Source: Micromonospora sp. M71_S20
Lineage (GTDB): Bacteria; Actinomycetota; Actinomycetes; Mycobacteriales; Micromonosporaceae
Length of the DNA stretch: 64,000 nucleotides
Assembly: GCF_003664255.1 (NCBI RefSeq)
Contig: NZ_RCCV01000001.1
Span: 3,100,001 to 3,164,000 of the forward strand
Direction of reading: 5' to 3'
The notes under the pieces are model-generated. The model did not search any database. It was not told the origin of the DNA and worked only from the letters and a program-made list of their open reading frames with translations. A program made the position numbers and the translations under genes. Positions 27,328-36,261 of this stretch are shown here, one piece after another; position 1 is the stretch's first letter; each line of letters begins with the position of its first letter.

Positions 27328-28626
27328 ATGATCCGACGTAGATTGGCCGCCGGCGTCGTCGCCGCCGGCATGGCCGCCGCCGCGTTGCTCTCCGGGTGCG
27401 GAGGTGACGACGCCTCGGACGGCCCGGTCACCCTCAAGGTGCTGACCTGGGAGCCGGGCGGCACCGAGTACTGGAAGCAGGTCAAGACCAGCTTCGAGGC
27501 CAGCCACCCGGACATCAAGCTGGACATGCAGTCGGTGCCGTTCGACAAGTACCCCGAGGTGCAGGGCCCTTACATCACGTCCCAGTCGGGGCCGGACGTG
27601 ATGGCCAACAACGCCGGCCTGGAGCTGTTCGACCGGCGCGGCGCGTACGTGCCGCTGGGCGACAAGGCCGCCGAGATCAACAAGGACCTCGTCACCTACA
27701 GCGGTGCCTGCGAGGGCTTCGACACCGCCAAGCCCTGCTACGGCGTGCCCTTCTCGTACCAGGGCAACGTCCTCTACTACAACAAGAGCATCCTGACCGC
27801 CGCCGGACTCGACCCCGAGAAGCCGCCGGCGACCTGGACCGAGTTCAGCGCCGCCTGCGAGGCGGTGAAGAAGGCCGGCAAGACCTGCCTGGCCCTGGGG
27901 CTGTCGGGCACCTTCCCCGCGTACTGGGACTTCCCCGAGATCGCCCGCAGCTACCTCAGCGAGGACGACATCCGCGGCCTGCTGGCCGGCACCCTGTCCT
28001 GGAAGGACCCGAAGCTGGTCGCGGTGCTGGAGAAGCTCGCCGAGATCACCACCAAGGGCTGGGCGAACAGCAACGCGCCGTCGATCACGATGCTTCCCGA
28101 CGGCGCGGACATCTTCCAGCGCGGCGACGCCGCGTTCGCCGGGACGATCATCTCCGACGCCGTGAACTGGGAGGCGTTCGGCAAGGCCCTTGGCGACGAC
28201 AAGCTCGGCGTCACCCGCTGGCCGGCAGCCGAACCCACCGCCGCGCTGGCGCAGAAGTTCTCCGGCATCGAGGGCGCCGTCTACGGCGTGACGAAGTGGA
28301 GCGAGAAGAAGGACGCCGGGCTGGAGTTCATCACCTGGCTCGCCGGCAAGGAGAACGGCGAGCTGTGGGTGAAGCACGCCAAGGGCCAGCCGCTGAACAA
28401 GAACGTCGACAAGGCGCTGCTGCCCTCCTCGCCGGCCTTCCAGAAGATCCAGGAGCTGGTCGCCGAGCCGACCCTGCACGCCGGGGTGATGCTCTCCGGA
28501 CCCGAGGCCGACGCGCTGGCCCGCGGCTGGCAGCAGGTGAGCCTCGGTCAGCTCACCGTCGACAAGTGGGCCGAGCAGATGCAGCAGGCGCTGGAGCGCA
28601 GCCCCACCAAGAAGCAGGGCAACTAG
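27328..28626 (+). CDS. ABC transporter sugar-binding lipoprotein
   Basis: 432 residues. A lipoprotein signal ends in LLSGC (Cys near 25), followed by a family-1 extracellular solute-binding domain (LKVLTWEPGG, VPFSYQGNVLYYNKSIL, PATWTEFSAACEAVKKAG). It captures an oligosaccharide or monosaccharide outside the membrane for the two permeases next in line. CAGGAGC lies 8 bases before the ATG. No ATPase gene is in the operon, so a shared MsiK-like ATPase elsewhere is expected. Confidence 0.9.
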   Translation: MIRRRLAAGVVAAGMAAAALLSGCGGDDASDGPVTLKVLTWEPGGTEYWKQVKTSFEASHPDIKLDMQSVPFDKYPEVQGPYITSQSGPDVMANNAGLELFDRRGAYVPLGDKAAEINKDLVTYSGACEGFDTAKPCYGVPFSYQGNVLYYNKSILTAAGLDPEKPPATWTEFSAACEAVKKAGKTCLALGLSGTFPAYWDFPEIARSYLSEDDIRGLLAGTLSWKDPKLVAVLEKLAEITTKGWANSNAPSITMLPDGADIFQRGDAAFAGTIISDAVNWEAFGKALGDDKLGVTRWPAAEPTAALAQKFSGIEGAVYGVTKWSEKKDAGLEFITWLAGKENGELWVKHAKGQPLNKNVDKALLPSSPAFQKIQELVAEPTLHAGVMLSGPEADALARGWQQVSLGQLTVDKWAEQMQQALERSPTKKQGN

Positions 28627-28680
28627 CCGTACGGGGCGGGGCGGAGACGCCCCGCCCCGCCAGCCGGAGAAGGAAGCCAG

Positions 28681-29640
28681 ATGACGATCTCCACCGCGCC
28701 GGTGCCGGAGCCGGTGGCCGCCGACAAGCCGACCCGACCCGCCCGGCGGCCCCCGCGCCCCGGCCGTGCCCGCGAGTGGTGGCTGGGCGCCGTGCTGGTG
28801 CTGCCCGCGCTGGTCCTGGCCGTGATGTTCAAGGTGGTGCCCCTGATCCGGGGAGTGATCACCAGCACCGAGTCGTCCAGCGGGTTCGGTGGCAGCTCGT
28901 TCGCCGGGGCCGACAACTACACCCGCATGCTCGACGACCCGATGGTGCTCACCAGCTTCCGCAACGCCCTGCTGGTGGTGGCCACCCTGCCGGTGTGGAT
29001 CGTGCTGCCGCTGGTGCTGGCGCTGCTGATCCACCAGCGTTCGCCGGGCTGGAAGTTCTTCCGGGCCGTCTACTTCGTCCCGTACACCATCGCCCCGATC
29101 GTCGTCGGGATCATGTTCCGGCAGATCCTCGCCCCCGACGGACCCCTGAACGCCCTGCTGCGTACGGTCGGCCTCGAACCGCTGGCGATCCAGTGGCTCA
29201 ACGGCCGCTACAGCGCGCTGTTCGCACTGGTCGCGGTCGCGCTGTGGAGTTTCTTCGGCCTGGGCGTGATGACCTACCTGGCCGGGCTGGCCACCATCCC
29301 CGAGGAGACCCTCGAAGCGGCCTACCTCGACGGCGCCGGGTTCTGGCGGCGCCTGCTCTCCGTGGTGGTGCCGATGCTGCGGCCCACCGTGGCGTACTGG
29401 AGCGTGCTGTGCGCCTCGGGCGTCCTGATCTGGCTCTTCCCGCTGATCTACGCGCTGACCCAGGGCGGGCCGGGCGACGCCACGATGCTGCCGGAGTACC
29501 TGGTCTTCCTGACCACCTTCCAGTTCCTCGACCGCGGCTACGGCTCCGCCATCGGCATCGCGCTGTTCGTCTTCGTCGCCGTGCTCTCGATCTTCAGCGT
29601 GCGGCACATGTTCACAGAGGGGACCAGGAAGCCGCGATGA
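28681..29640 (+). CDS. ABC sugar permease, first subunit (MalF-like)
   Basis: 319 residues with six to seven helices after a polar Pro/Arg-rich N-terminus of about 35 residues. The cytoplasmic EAA loop is visible as EETLEAAYLDGAGFWRRL (near 209-226), the site that docks the ATPase. GGAGAAGGAAG precedes the ATG. The gene ends in ATGA, overlapping the second permease. Confidence 0.9.
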   Translation: MTISTAPVPEPVAADKPTRPARRPPRPGRAREWWLGAVLVLPALVLAVMFKVVPLIRGVITSTESSSGFGGSSFAGADNYTRMLDDPMVLTSFRNALLVVATLPVWIVLPLVLALLIHQRSPGWKFFRAVYFVPYTIAPIVVGIMFRQILAPDGPLNALLRTVGLEPLAIQWLNGRYSALFALVAVALWSFFGLGVMTYLAGLATIPEETLEAAYLDGAGFWRRLLSVVVPMLRPTVAYWSVLCASGVLIWLFPLIYALTQGGPGDATMLPEYLVFLTTFQFLDRGYGSAIGIALFVFVAVLSIFSVRHMFTEGTRKPR

Positions 29641-30470
29641 ACCAGCGCCAATTCGCCCGCGCCGGGCGCTACCTGCTCACGTTCGCGCTGGTCGTCGTCG
29701 CGGTCGCGGCGGTCTACCCGCTGCTGTTCACGGTGGTCAGCTCGCTGAAGACGCAGACGGGCTTCGCCCAGGACCCGCTGGGCCTGCCGAGCGGGATCAC
29801 CCTCGACAACTACCTCGAGGCGTTCCGCCGGATGGACATGCCCCGGCTGCTGCTCAACTCGCTGATCACCACCGTGGGCGGGCTGGTGCTGTCGGTGCTC
29901 GCCGCGCTGCTGGTCGCGTACGCGGTGACGAAGCTGCGCTTCCGCGGCGGCAAGGTGGTCTTCCTGCTGATCATCATCACCCTGACCATCCCCGGTCAGG
30001 CGATCATCTACCCGCTCTACCAGACGGTGCTGGACCTGGGCATGTCCGGCGAGTACCAGGGGCTGATCCTGGCGTACGCGGCGTTCGGGCTGCCGCTGGG
30101 CACCTACCAGCTCGCCGGCTACTTCCAGCAGGTGCCCGACGAGCTGATCGAGGCGGCCCGGGTCGACGGCGCGGGCCACTTCACCATCCTGTTCCGGCTG
30201 CTGGCGCCGATCGCCGCGCCGGCACTCGCGGCGCTGGCCATCTTCAACTTCGTCTGGATGTGGAACGACCTGCTGCTGCCCCTGGTCATCATGGGCGGTT
30301 CGGACAGCAAGACCCTGATGGTCGGCGTCTCCCTGCTCAGCGGCCAGTACGACGTGTCGGTGCCGCTGGTCAGCGCCGGCCTGATCGTCGCCCTGCTGCC
30401 GGTGCTGATCATCTACCTGGTCTTCCAGCGTCAGCTCGTCTCCGGCGCGCTCGCCGGCTCCGGCAAGTGA
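29637..30470 (+). CDS. ABC sugar permease, second subunit (MalG-like)
   Basis: 277 residues, six helices, with the EAA loop DELIEAARVDGAGHFTILFR (about 168-187) and the usual MalG-type end (LVFQRQLVSGALAGSGK). Starts at the ATG overlapping the first permease stop and ends with GTGA overlapping the mutarotase-like gene. Together with the binding protein it forms a carbohydrate-uptake ABC importer. Confidence 0.9.
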   Translation: MNQRQFARAGRYLLTFALVVVAVAAVYPLLFTVVSSLKTQTGFAQDPLGLPSGITLDNYLEAFRRMDMPRLLLNSLITTVGGLVLSVLAALLVAYAVTKLRFRGGKVVFLLIIITLTIPGQAIIYPLYQTVLDLGMSGEYQGLILAYAAFGLPLGTYQLAGYFQQVPDELIEAARVDGAGHFTILFRLLAPIAAPALAALAIFNFVWMWNDLLLPLVIMGGSDSKTLMVGVSLLSGQYDVSVPLVSAGLIVALLPVLIIYLVFQRQLVSGALAGSGK

Positions 30471-30907
30471 GCCCGCCGGCGGAGGGCCCCGGTGCCGGCG
30501 GCCCCGGCTCCGGCGGTCTCGTGCCCGGTTCCGGCGGCACCGGGCCGGCGGCCGATCCCGGGGCTTCGGGGCCCGGGGCGCAGCTGTGCCACCTCTACCG
30601 GCTGCGCCCGGGCGCCGAGGGGGAGTACGAGCGCCGGCACGCCGAGATCTGGCCGGAGATGTCGGCGCTGCTGGACGAGGCCGGCGTCTACGACTACCAC
30701 ATCTACCGGCACGGACTGCTGCTGATCTGCGTGCTGCGGACCCGCGACGGCTACCCGCGGGCGCGCCGGGTCACCGCGGCCTCCGCCGTGCAGGCGCGGT
30801 GGACGCGGTCACTGGCGCACCTGTTCGCCGAGATCGCCGACGCCGACGGCGAGCCGCTGTGGGCCTACCCGGTCTTCCACCACGCGGGCCGGCCGCCACC
30901 GGCGTGA
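30467..30907 (+). CDS. L-rhamnose mutarotase-like protein (RhaM/YiiL family)
   Basis: 146 residues. The core (from about residue 40) has LYRLRPGAEGEYERRHAEIW (conserved His), YDYHIYRHG and WAYPVFH near the end, matching the L-rhamnose mutarotase fold that interconverts sugar anomers. The GTG start overlaps the permease stop (GTGA), adding a Gly/Pro-rich leader of about 37 residues that is unlike the usual 104-residue family; a later start is possible but none has a ribosome binding site. It fits a pathway for a 6-deoxy or related sugar. Confidence 0.75.
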   Translation: MSPPAEGPGAGGPGSGGLVPGSGGTGPAADPGASGPGAQLCHLYRLRPGAEGEYERRHAEIWPEMSALLDEAGVYDYHIYRHGLLLICVLRTRDGYPRARRVTAASAVQARWTRSLAHLFAEIADADGEPLWAYPVFHHAGRPPPA

Positions 30908-30922
30908 GCGTGGCGGTCCGTA

Positions 30923-30962
30923 CGACGGTTGCCCGGCGGGCTCGCCCGCCGGGCAACCGTCG
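30923..30962. terminator. Bidirectional hairpin terminator
   Basis: A perfect 18-base stem with a CTCG loop lies between the convergent mutarotase-like and dehydratase genes. Symmetry and position suggest it ends both transcripts. Confidence 0.85.
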
Positions 30963-30969
30963 CGTGTGC

Positions 30970-32100
30970 TCAGACCGCGTACGCGACGGAGCCGTCCGCG
31001 CGCAGCGGGATGCGGTGCAGGGGGCGGCCCGTCAGGTCCAGGGGCACGGCGTCGGTGAGGTCCAGGGTCACGCCGAGCCCGGGCTCCTCGGGCACCGGCA
31101 GGAACCCGCCCTCGCGCCGCACGCAGGCCCGCGCCGGTCCGTCGGCCAGCTGGTCGTCGAGGGGGGAGTACTCCTGCACCACGAAGTTGGGGATGGCGGT
31201 GTCCAGGTGCACCGAGGCCATCGTCAGCAGCGGGCCGAGGCAGTTGTGGCTGACCACGGCGGCGTGGTGCGCCTCGGCCAGCGCCGCGATCTTGCGGGCG
31301 TGACTGATGCCGCCGGCCAGGCCCAGGTCGGGGCGGACGTACTGGGCGCCGCCCTGGGCGAGCAGCTCCTTGAACTCCCAGATGGTGTGCAGCCGTTCCC
31401 CGTTGGCCATGGGCACGCCGAGCGCCCGGCGGGCGACGTCGGCCTGGCTGCTGACGCTGTCGATCTGGATCGGGTCCTCCACCAGCAACGGCAGGTGCCG
31501 GGCCAGCGCGGGCACGACCGCCTCCGCCTGCAACGGGGTGAGCTTGCGGTGCAGCTCGACGAGCAGGTCCACGTCGGGGCCGACGGTGTCGCGGACGGCG
31601 GCCGTGGTGGCCTCGGTGGACATGACCAGCCGGGCCAGCGACAGGTCGGCGTAGTCGGCCGGCAGCGGGTCGAACTTGACCGCGGTGAAGCCGTCGGCCA
31701 CGGCCGCCGCCGCCTGCGCCGCCAGCGCCTCCGCGCCGGTGCCCGGCAGCAGCAGGTGCAGGCGGATCCGTTCGCGTACCCGGCCACCCAGCAGTTGCCA
31801 GACCGGGACACCGAGTCGCTTGCCGAGCAGGTCCCACAGGGCGATGTCCACCGCGGCGACGGCGGCGGAGAGCACCGAACCCCGGAACGGGCCCATCCGG
31901 TAGAGGTGGTGCCAGTGGTGCTCGATGCGGCCGGGGTCGGCGCCGAGCAGATGGGGACGGAACGCCTCCACCACGGCGTGCACCGCGGCGGGGTAGCCCC
32001 AGCAGGCGGACTGCCCGACGCCGACCAGCCCGTCCGATGTGTGCAGCTGGACGAAGTGCGCGTCGCCCAGCACCACCGAGTCGACGGCGGTGATCTCCAT
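30970..32100 (-). CDS. Enolase-superfamily sugar-acid dehydratase (mandelate racemase type)
   Basis: 376 residues. N-terminal capping domain with MEITAVDSVVLGDAHFVQLHT; barrel with AVKFDPLP (base-bearing strand), LLVELHRKL (metal ligand), LLVEDPIQ (metal Glu), NGERLHT (metal Glu) and VVSHNCLGPL (His). This matches mandelate-racemase-group dehydratases of sugar acids (galactonate, fuconate, rhamnonate, mannonate types), which give 2-keto-3-deoxy acids. ATG 32100 has GGGGGCAGG before it; ATG 32112 would be upstream of that. Divergent from the E1 genes over a region with two operator-like motifs. Confidence 0.85.
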   Translation of the reverse strand: MEITAVDSVVLGDAHFVQLHTSDGLVGVGQSACWGYPAAVHAVVEAFRPHLLGADPGRIEHHWHHLYRMGPFRGSVLSAAVAAVDIALWDLLGKRLGVPVWQLLGGRVRERIRLHLLLPGTGAEALAAQAAAAVADGFTAVKFDPLPADYADLSLARLVMSTEATTAAVRDTVGPDVDLLVELHRKLTPLQAEAVVPALARHLPLLVEDPIQIDSVSSQADVARRALGVPMANGERLHTIWEFKELLAQGGAQYVRPDLGLAGGISHARKIAALAEAHHAAVVSHNCLGPLLTMASVHLDTAIPNFVVQEYSPLDDQLADGPARACVRREGGFLPVPEEPGLGVTLDLTDAVPLDLTGRPLHRIPLRADGSVAYAV

Positions 32101-32112
32101 ACCTGCCCCCAA

Positions 32113-32129
32113 AATTAGAGACCAATAAC
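32113..32129. promoter_or_regulatory. Operator-like motif B
   Basis: AATTAGAGACCAATAAC, 13 bases before the dehydratase start. It faces motif C as an inverted pair: both sides of the 130-base divergent region carry a run of C or G, then AAAA/TTTT, then TTAGAG. Confidence 0.45.
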
Positions 32130-32201
32130 GGCCAGAAACTTGCTACTGCACTCTTCCATAGGCTTGCAGGGCTGGTCTAGGCTTCGGAACGAACGAGCCG
32201 C

Positions 32202-32215
32202 AATAAGGCTCTAAC
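32202..32215. promoter_or_regulatory. Operator-like motif C
   Basis: AATAAGGCTCTAAC, 17 bases before the E1 alpha start; near-identical to motif A at 25058 (AATTAGG...TAAC). Confidence 0.45.
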
Positions 32216-32231
32216 TGCTTTTGGGGGTGTG

Positions 32232-33167
32232 ATGGGTCTGCCGGACGACTATCGGCTCATGGCCCGGATCCGCCGGTTCGAGGAGCGGCTGGCCGCCCTC
32301 AAGGACGACGGCGAGATCCCGGGTTCGATCCACCTGTGCAATGGCCAGGAGGCGATCCCGGTCGGCGCCTGCCGGGCGCTACGCGACGGCGACCACGTGA
32401 CCGCCACCTACCGGGGCCACGGCTGGGCGGTCGCCCGGGGCGTGGACATGGTCGGGCTCTTCGCCGAGATGATGGGGCGCGACTCCGCCCTCTGCGGCGG
32501 TCGGGCCGCCTCGCCGTACCTGTCCGACCCGAGCCGCTGGTTCGTCGGGGAGAACTCCATCGTCGGCGCCGGAGTGCCGGTCGCCGCCGGCGCCGCGCTC
32601 ACCGCGCAACGCACCGGCAGCGGCGCGGTCTCGCTGGTCAGCATCGGTGACGGCGCGATGAACCAGGGCAACGTCCACGAGGGGATCAACCTCGCCGCCG
32701 TGCTGGACCTGCCGCTGGTGCTGGTCGTGGAGAACAACGTCTACTCCGAGATGTCCCGGATCGAGGACATGGTCCGCGTCCGCCAGCTCGCCGAACGCGC
32801 CGCCGGGTACGGCATCCCCGGCCGGGTCGTCGACGGCAACGACGCCGACGCCGTGGCCGAGGCCGTCACCGAGGCCGTCACGCGGGCCCGCGAGGGCGCC
32901 GGACCCTCCATCGTGGAGGCCATGACCGAACGGCTGGTCGGCCACTACAGCGGCGACGTGCAGCACTACCGGCCGGCCGGCGAGATCGCCGCCGCCCGTG
33001 GCCGCGAGCCTCTGGCCCGGATCCGGCAGGCCGCCGACCCCGCGCTCACCGCCCGGCTCGACGCCATCGACGCCGAGGTGGCCGCCGAGGTCGAGGCCGC
33101 CGTCACCGCCGCCCGCGCCGTGCCGTTCCCGGACCCGGCGACCGCCAAGGAGCACGTCCATGTCTGA
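32232..33167 (+). CDS. TPP-dependent 2-oxoacid dehydrogenase E1, alpha subunit-like
   Basis: 311 residues. It keeps the pyruvate/acetoin/branched-chain E1 alpha plan: RIRRFEERL near the start, YRGHGWAVARG, and the TPP-binding GDGAMNQGNVHEGINLAA...ENN stretch (GDG to NN, about 140-173). ATG at 32232, with GGGGGTG upstream; GTG 32229 is also possible. It overlaps the beta gene by eight bases. E1 binds thiamine diphosphate and decarboxylates a 2-oxo acid or cleaves an acyloin. No E2 or E3 gene is nearby. Confidence 0.88.
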   Translation: MGLPDDYRLMARIRRFEERLAALKDDGEIPGSIHLCNGQEAIPVGACRALRDGDHVTATYRGHGWAVARGVDMVGLFAEMMGRDSALCGGRAASPYLSDPSRWFVGENSIVGAGVPVAAGAALTAQRTGSGAVSLVSIGDGAMNQGNVHEGINLAAVLDLPLVLVVENNVYSEMSRIEDMVRVRQLAERAAGYGIPGRVVDGNDADAVAEAVTEAVTRAREGAGPSIVEAMTERLVGHYSGDVQHYRPAGEIAAARGREPLARIRQAADPALTARLDAIDAEVAAEVEAAVTAARAVPFPDPATAKEHVHV

Positions 33168-34140
33168 GTCCCTGCGCTACATCCAGGCCGTCAACGCCGC
33201 GCTCACCTGGGCCCTGGACAGCCGCGACGACACCGTCTACTTCGGTGAGGACGTCGCCCTTCCCGGTGGGCCGTTCGGCGCCACGAAGGGGCTGCACAAG
33301 CGGTTCGGCTCCGCCCGCATCTTCGACACCCCGATCTCCGAGACCGGCTTCCTCGGCATGGCCCTCGGGGCGGCGATGACCGGCCTGCGCCCGATCGCCG
33401 AGATCATGTACGCCGACTTCTCGTTCGTGGCGATGGACCAGTTCGTCAACCAGATCTCCACCATCCACTACTCCAGCAACGGCCGGTGGAGGGCCCCGCT
33501 GGTGATCCGGATGCAGCAGGGCTACTCGCCCGGCGCCTGCGCCCAGCACTCCCACTCGCCGGAGGCGTACTTCGCGCACACCCCCGGCCTGCGGGTCGCG
33601 CTGCCGGCCACCCCCGACGACGCGTACCAGATGCTGCGCACCGCCGTGATCAGCGACGATCCCGTGGTCGTCGCCGAGGCGCGGATGCTCTACCCGACGC
33701 GCGGACCCGTGCGCACCGACGCCCCGGTCGAACCCGTCGGCGGTGCCCGCGTGGTCCGCCCGGGCGACGACGTCACCGTGGTCGCCTGGTCCCGGATGGT
33801 CGGCGCCGCCCTCGACGCGGCGGGTGAGCTGGCCGAGGAGGGCATCGAGGCCGAGGTGATCGACCTGCGCTGGCTCAACCCGCTCGACTTCGACACGGTC
33901 GCCGCCTCGGTGGCGCGCACCGGCCGGCTGGTCGTCGCCCACGAGGCGAACCTGACCGGCGGGTTCGGCGCGGAGATCGCCGCCCGGGCCGCCGCCGAGT
34001 GCTTCGCCGACCTGCGCGCCCCGGTCGCCCGGGTGGCCACCCCGGACGTGCCGATGCCCGCCGCCCCGGCCCTGCAGGCCGCGGTGGTGCCCGAGGCCGC
34101 CGACGTGGTGGCGGCGGTACGCCGGACGGTCCGTCCGTGA
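33160..34140 (+). CDS. TPP-dependent 2-oxoacid dehydrogenase E1, beta subunit-like
   Basis: 326 residues with the E1 beta landmarks: YFGEDVALPGGPFGATKGL, DTPISETGFLGMALGAA (Glu that activates TPP), EIMYADFSFVAMDQ and a C-terminal transketolase-C-type domain with VIDLRWLNPLD. AAGGAG lies 8 bases before the ATG. It overlaps alpha by 8 bases and the SDR by GTGA, so alpha, beta and SDR are translated as one block. Confidence 0.88.
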   Translation: MSESLRYIQAVNAALTWALDSRDDTVYFGEDVALPGGPFGATKGLHKRFGSARIFDTPISETGFLGMALGAAMTGLRPIAEIMYADFSFVAMDQFVNQISTIHYSSNGRWRAPLVIRMQQGYSPGACAQHSHSPEAYFAHTPGLRVALPATPDDAYQMLRTAVISDDPVVVAEARMLYPTRGPVRTDAPVEPVGGARVVRPGDDVTVVAWSRMVGAALDAAGELAEEGIEAEVIDLRWLNPLDFDTVAASVARTGRLVVAHEANLTGGFGAEIAARAAAECFADLRAPVARVATPDVPMPAAPALQAAVVPEAADVVAAVRRTVRP

Positions 34141-34898
34141 CCGTCGACGCCCCGCCGGCCGGGCTGCTGGCCGGCCGGCGGGTGGTCGTCGTCGGCGGCG
34201 CCTCCGGCATCGGCCTGGCCACCGTCCGGGCCGCGGCCGCCGCCGGCGCGTCGGTGGCCGTGCTGGACGCCGACGGCGACGGCGCTGCCAGAGCCGCCGA
34301 GCAGGCGCGCGGCGGCGGGGCGAGGGCCTGCGCCCGGCAGGTCGACGTGACCGTCGAGGCCGAGGTCGCCGCCGCTCTCGACGCCGCCGCCGCCGAACTC
34401 GGCGGGATCGACGCCGTGCTGCACGTGGCGGGCGTCATGCGCGGGCAGGGCCTGGACATCCGGGAGGTCAGCGCCGAACTCTGGGCCCACGTGATCGCCG
34501 TCAACCTGACCGGACCGTTCCTCGTCGCCAAGCACGCCGTGCGACACCTCACCGGCCGCCCGGGTGTGCTCGTGCTCGTCGGGTCCAAGGCGGGCGTACA
34601 CAACGGATCCGGGTCGGTACCCTACGGCGCGAGCAAGGGAGGGCTGCACGGCCTGGCGCTCACCCTGGCCCGACAACTCCGTCCGCACGGGATCCGTGTG
34701 CACGCGCTCTGCCCCGGCGACATCGACACGCCGCTGATGCGCAGGTCGTTGGCCGAGGCACGGGCCAACGGCGCGGACGGGGACCGGGTCGCGGAGATCG
34801 AGGCCGCCCTTGGTCGGCCGGAGGACGTCGCGTCCACGCTGGTCCTGCTGGCATCGCCGGTCAGCGACGGTGTCGTGGGCACCGTCCACACCGGCTGA
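34137..34898 (+). CDS. Short-chain dehydrogenase/reductase (SDR)
   Basis: 253 residues, classical SDR: VVVGGASGIGLAT (TGxxxGIG-type nucleotide site), HVAGVM (NAG-like), SKAGVHNGSGSVPYGASKGG (Ser near 143, YxxxK) and a PGDIDTP loop. The GTG overlaps the E1 beta stop. It probably oxidises or reduces a keto or hydroxy group of the sugar-derived intermediate; direction and cofactor cannot be told. Confidence 0.85.
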   Translation: MTVDAPPAGLLAGRRVVVVGGASGIGLATVRAAAAAGASVAVLDADGDGAARAAEQARGGGARACARQVDVTVEAEVAAALDAAAAELGGIDAVLHVAGVMRGQGLDIREVSAELWAHVIAVNLTGPFLVAKHAVRHLTGRPGVLVLVGSKAGVHNGSGSVPYGASKGGLHGLALTLARQLRPHGIRVHALCPGDIDTPLMRRSLAEARANGADGDRVAEIEAALGRPEDVASTLVLLASPVSDGVVGTVHTG

Positions 34899-34938
34899 GC
34901 AGCCAACCCGAGGGCGGCGACGACGTGGAGGCAACAAG

Positions 34939-36261
34939 GTGATCGGCATCATCGGCCCGGAGGACTCGATCCGGCTCGTGCAGGAGGTCTCCGCCGGCGA
35001 GGGACGCGCCGGGGACCTCACGGCCCGCGCCTACACCCGACCCGAGCAGGCGCCCGAGTTGGCCCGCGAACTCGACGAACTGTGCCAGGTGCTGCTGTTC
35101 ACCGGGCGCATCCCGCACGCCTTCGCGGCCTCCGCCGGAGGGCTGCGCGCCGAGATCGACTACATGCCGCACGCCGGCATCGACCTCTACCGCACGCTGT
35201 CGCGGATGCTGCTGGCCAACGGTGGACGGCTGCCCACGGTCAGCGTGGACACCATCGAGGCCGACACCGTCCGGGAGACCTACCACGACATCGAGCTGAC
35301 CCCGCCCACCGAGATCCTGCCCATCGCCGACTCCTCCGGCCTGCTCTTCTCCGGCCTCGACGAGATCGTCGCCTTCCACCGCGAACGGTACGCCTCCGGC
35401 GCCGTCGAGGCGTGCCTGACCTGCCTCGGCGCGGTCCACCGGGACCTGCGCGAGAGCGGCGTGCCGGTCTGGCGTGTCGAACACACCCGCGCCTCGGTCC
35501 GCGACGCCCTGCGCCGGGCCTGGCTCGCCGCGGAGATCCGGCAGTCCCGGGCCACTCAGATCGCGGTGATGATGATCGAGCTGGCGGAGCAGGCCGGTCG
35601 CGGGCACGACCCGTACCAGGTGGAACGGCAGCGGCTGCGGCTGCGCGAGGCGCTGCTGGAACACGCCGAGCGGATGCGGGGCAGGCTGAGCACGATCGAC
35701 GACCGTACGCTGCTGATCACCACCACCCGGGGCACCGTGGAGAGCGCCATCGCGCGGCAGCGCTCCGGTCACGCGACGCTGCTCACCCTGCGTGGCGTCG
35801 ACGTCGAGCACACCGTCGGCTTCGGCGCCGGCACCACCATCGCCGCCGCCGAGGACAACGCCCGCAAGGCGCTGGCGCTCGGCCGTGCCAGCGGCGACAC
35901 CCACGTGGTCTTCCCCGACGGGGAGATCTACTCCAGCCGCGAGAGCCCGGTCAAGCAACGGCTGCGCGAGACCGCCTCCGGGGTGCTGCGCATCTCCGAG
36001 CAACTGCGGCTCGGGCCGTTGTCGACCCGCCGGCTGCTGGAGGCGCTGCACCAGACGGACCCGAACGAGGTGACCGCGCGGGGCCTGGCCGACGCGTACG
36101 GGGTGGAGGTCCGCTCGGCCCGCCGGCTGCTCAACTCCCTGCGCGCCGCGGGCTACGCCGAGGAGATCGGCGTGCACGTTAGCACCGGCGCGGGCCGGCC
36201 GCAGACCGTCTACCGGGTGGAGATGCAGCGGCTGTTCGACGAGATCGGCGGTGGCGTGTGA
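34939..36261 (+). CDS. Transcriptional regulator with GTP-cyclohydrolase-III-like domain and C-terminal wHTH
   Basis: 440 residues; GTG with TGGAGG 8 bases upstream. The N-terminal ~230 residues look like a ligand-sensing domain (IGPEDSIRLVQEV, a lipid-free alpha/beta pattern). Then comes TVGFGAGTTIAAAEDNARKAL (about 296-316), the G-x-G-x-T-x-x-x-A-x-x-N-A signature I associate with the GTP cyclohydrolase III/GGDEF-like fold in some regulators. The C-terminus (about 365-430) reads as a winged helix: LSTRRLLEAL, ARGLADAYGVEVRSARRLLNSL. It lies inside the island and is the best local candidate for binding motifs A-C. Ligand unknown. Confidence 0.65.
   Translation: MIGIIGPEDSIRLVQEVSAGEGRAGDLTARAYTRPEQAPELARELDELCQVLLFTGRIPHAFAASAGGLRAEIDYMPHAGIDLYRTLSRMLLANGGRLPTVSVDTIEADTVRETYHDIELTPPTEILPIADSSGLLFSGLDEIVAFHRERYASGAVEACLTCLGAVHRDLRESGVPVWRVEHTRASVRDALRRAWLAAEIRQSRATQIAVMMIELAEQAGRGHDPYQVERQRLRLREALLEHAERMRGRLSTIDDRTLLITTTRGTVESAIARQRSGHATLLTLRGVDVEHTVGFGAGTTIAAAEDNARKALALGRASGDTHVVFPDGEIYSSRESPVKQRLRETASGVLRISEQLRLGPLSTRRLLEALHQTDPNEVTARGLADAYGVEVRSARRLLNSLRAAGYAEEIGVHVSTGAGRPQTVYRVEMQRLFDEIGGGV

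Noticed and set aside
26122..29607. Minus-strand open frame of 1161 codons
   Set aside because: Low-complexity His/Arg/Gly-rich translation opposite well-supported plus-strand transporter and dehydrogenase genes; a GC-rich shadow.
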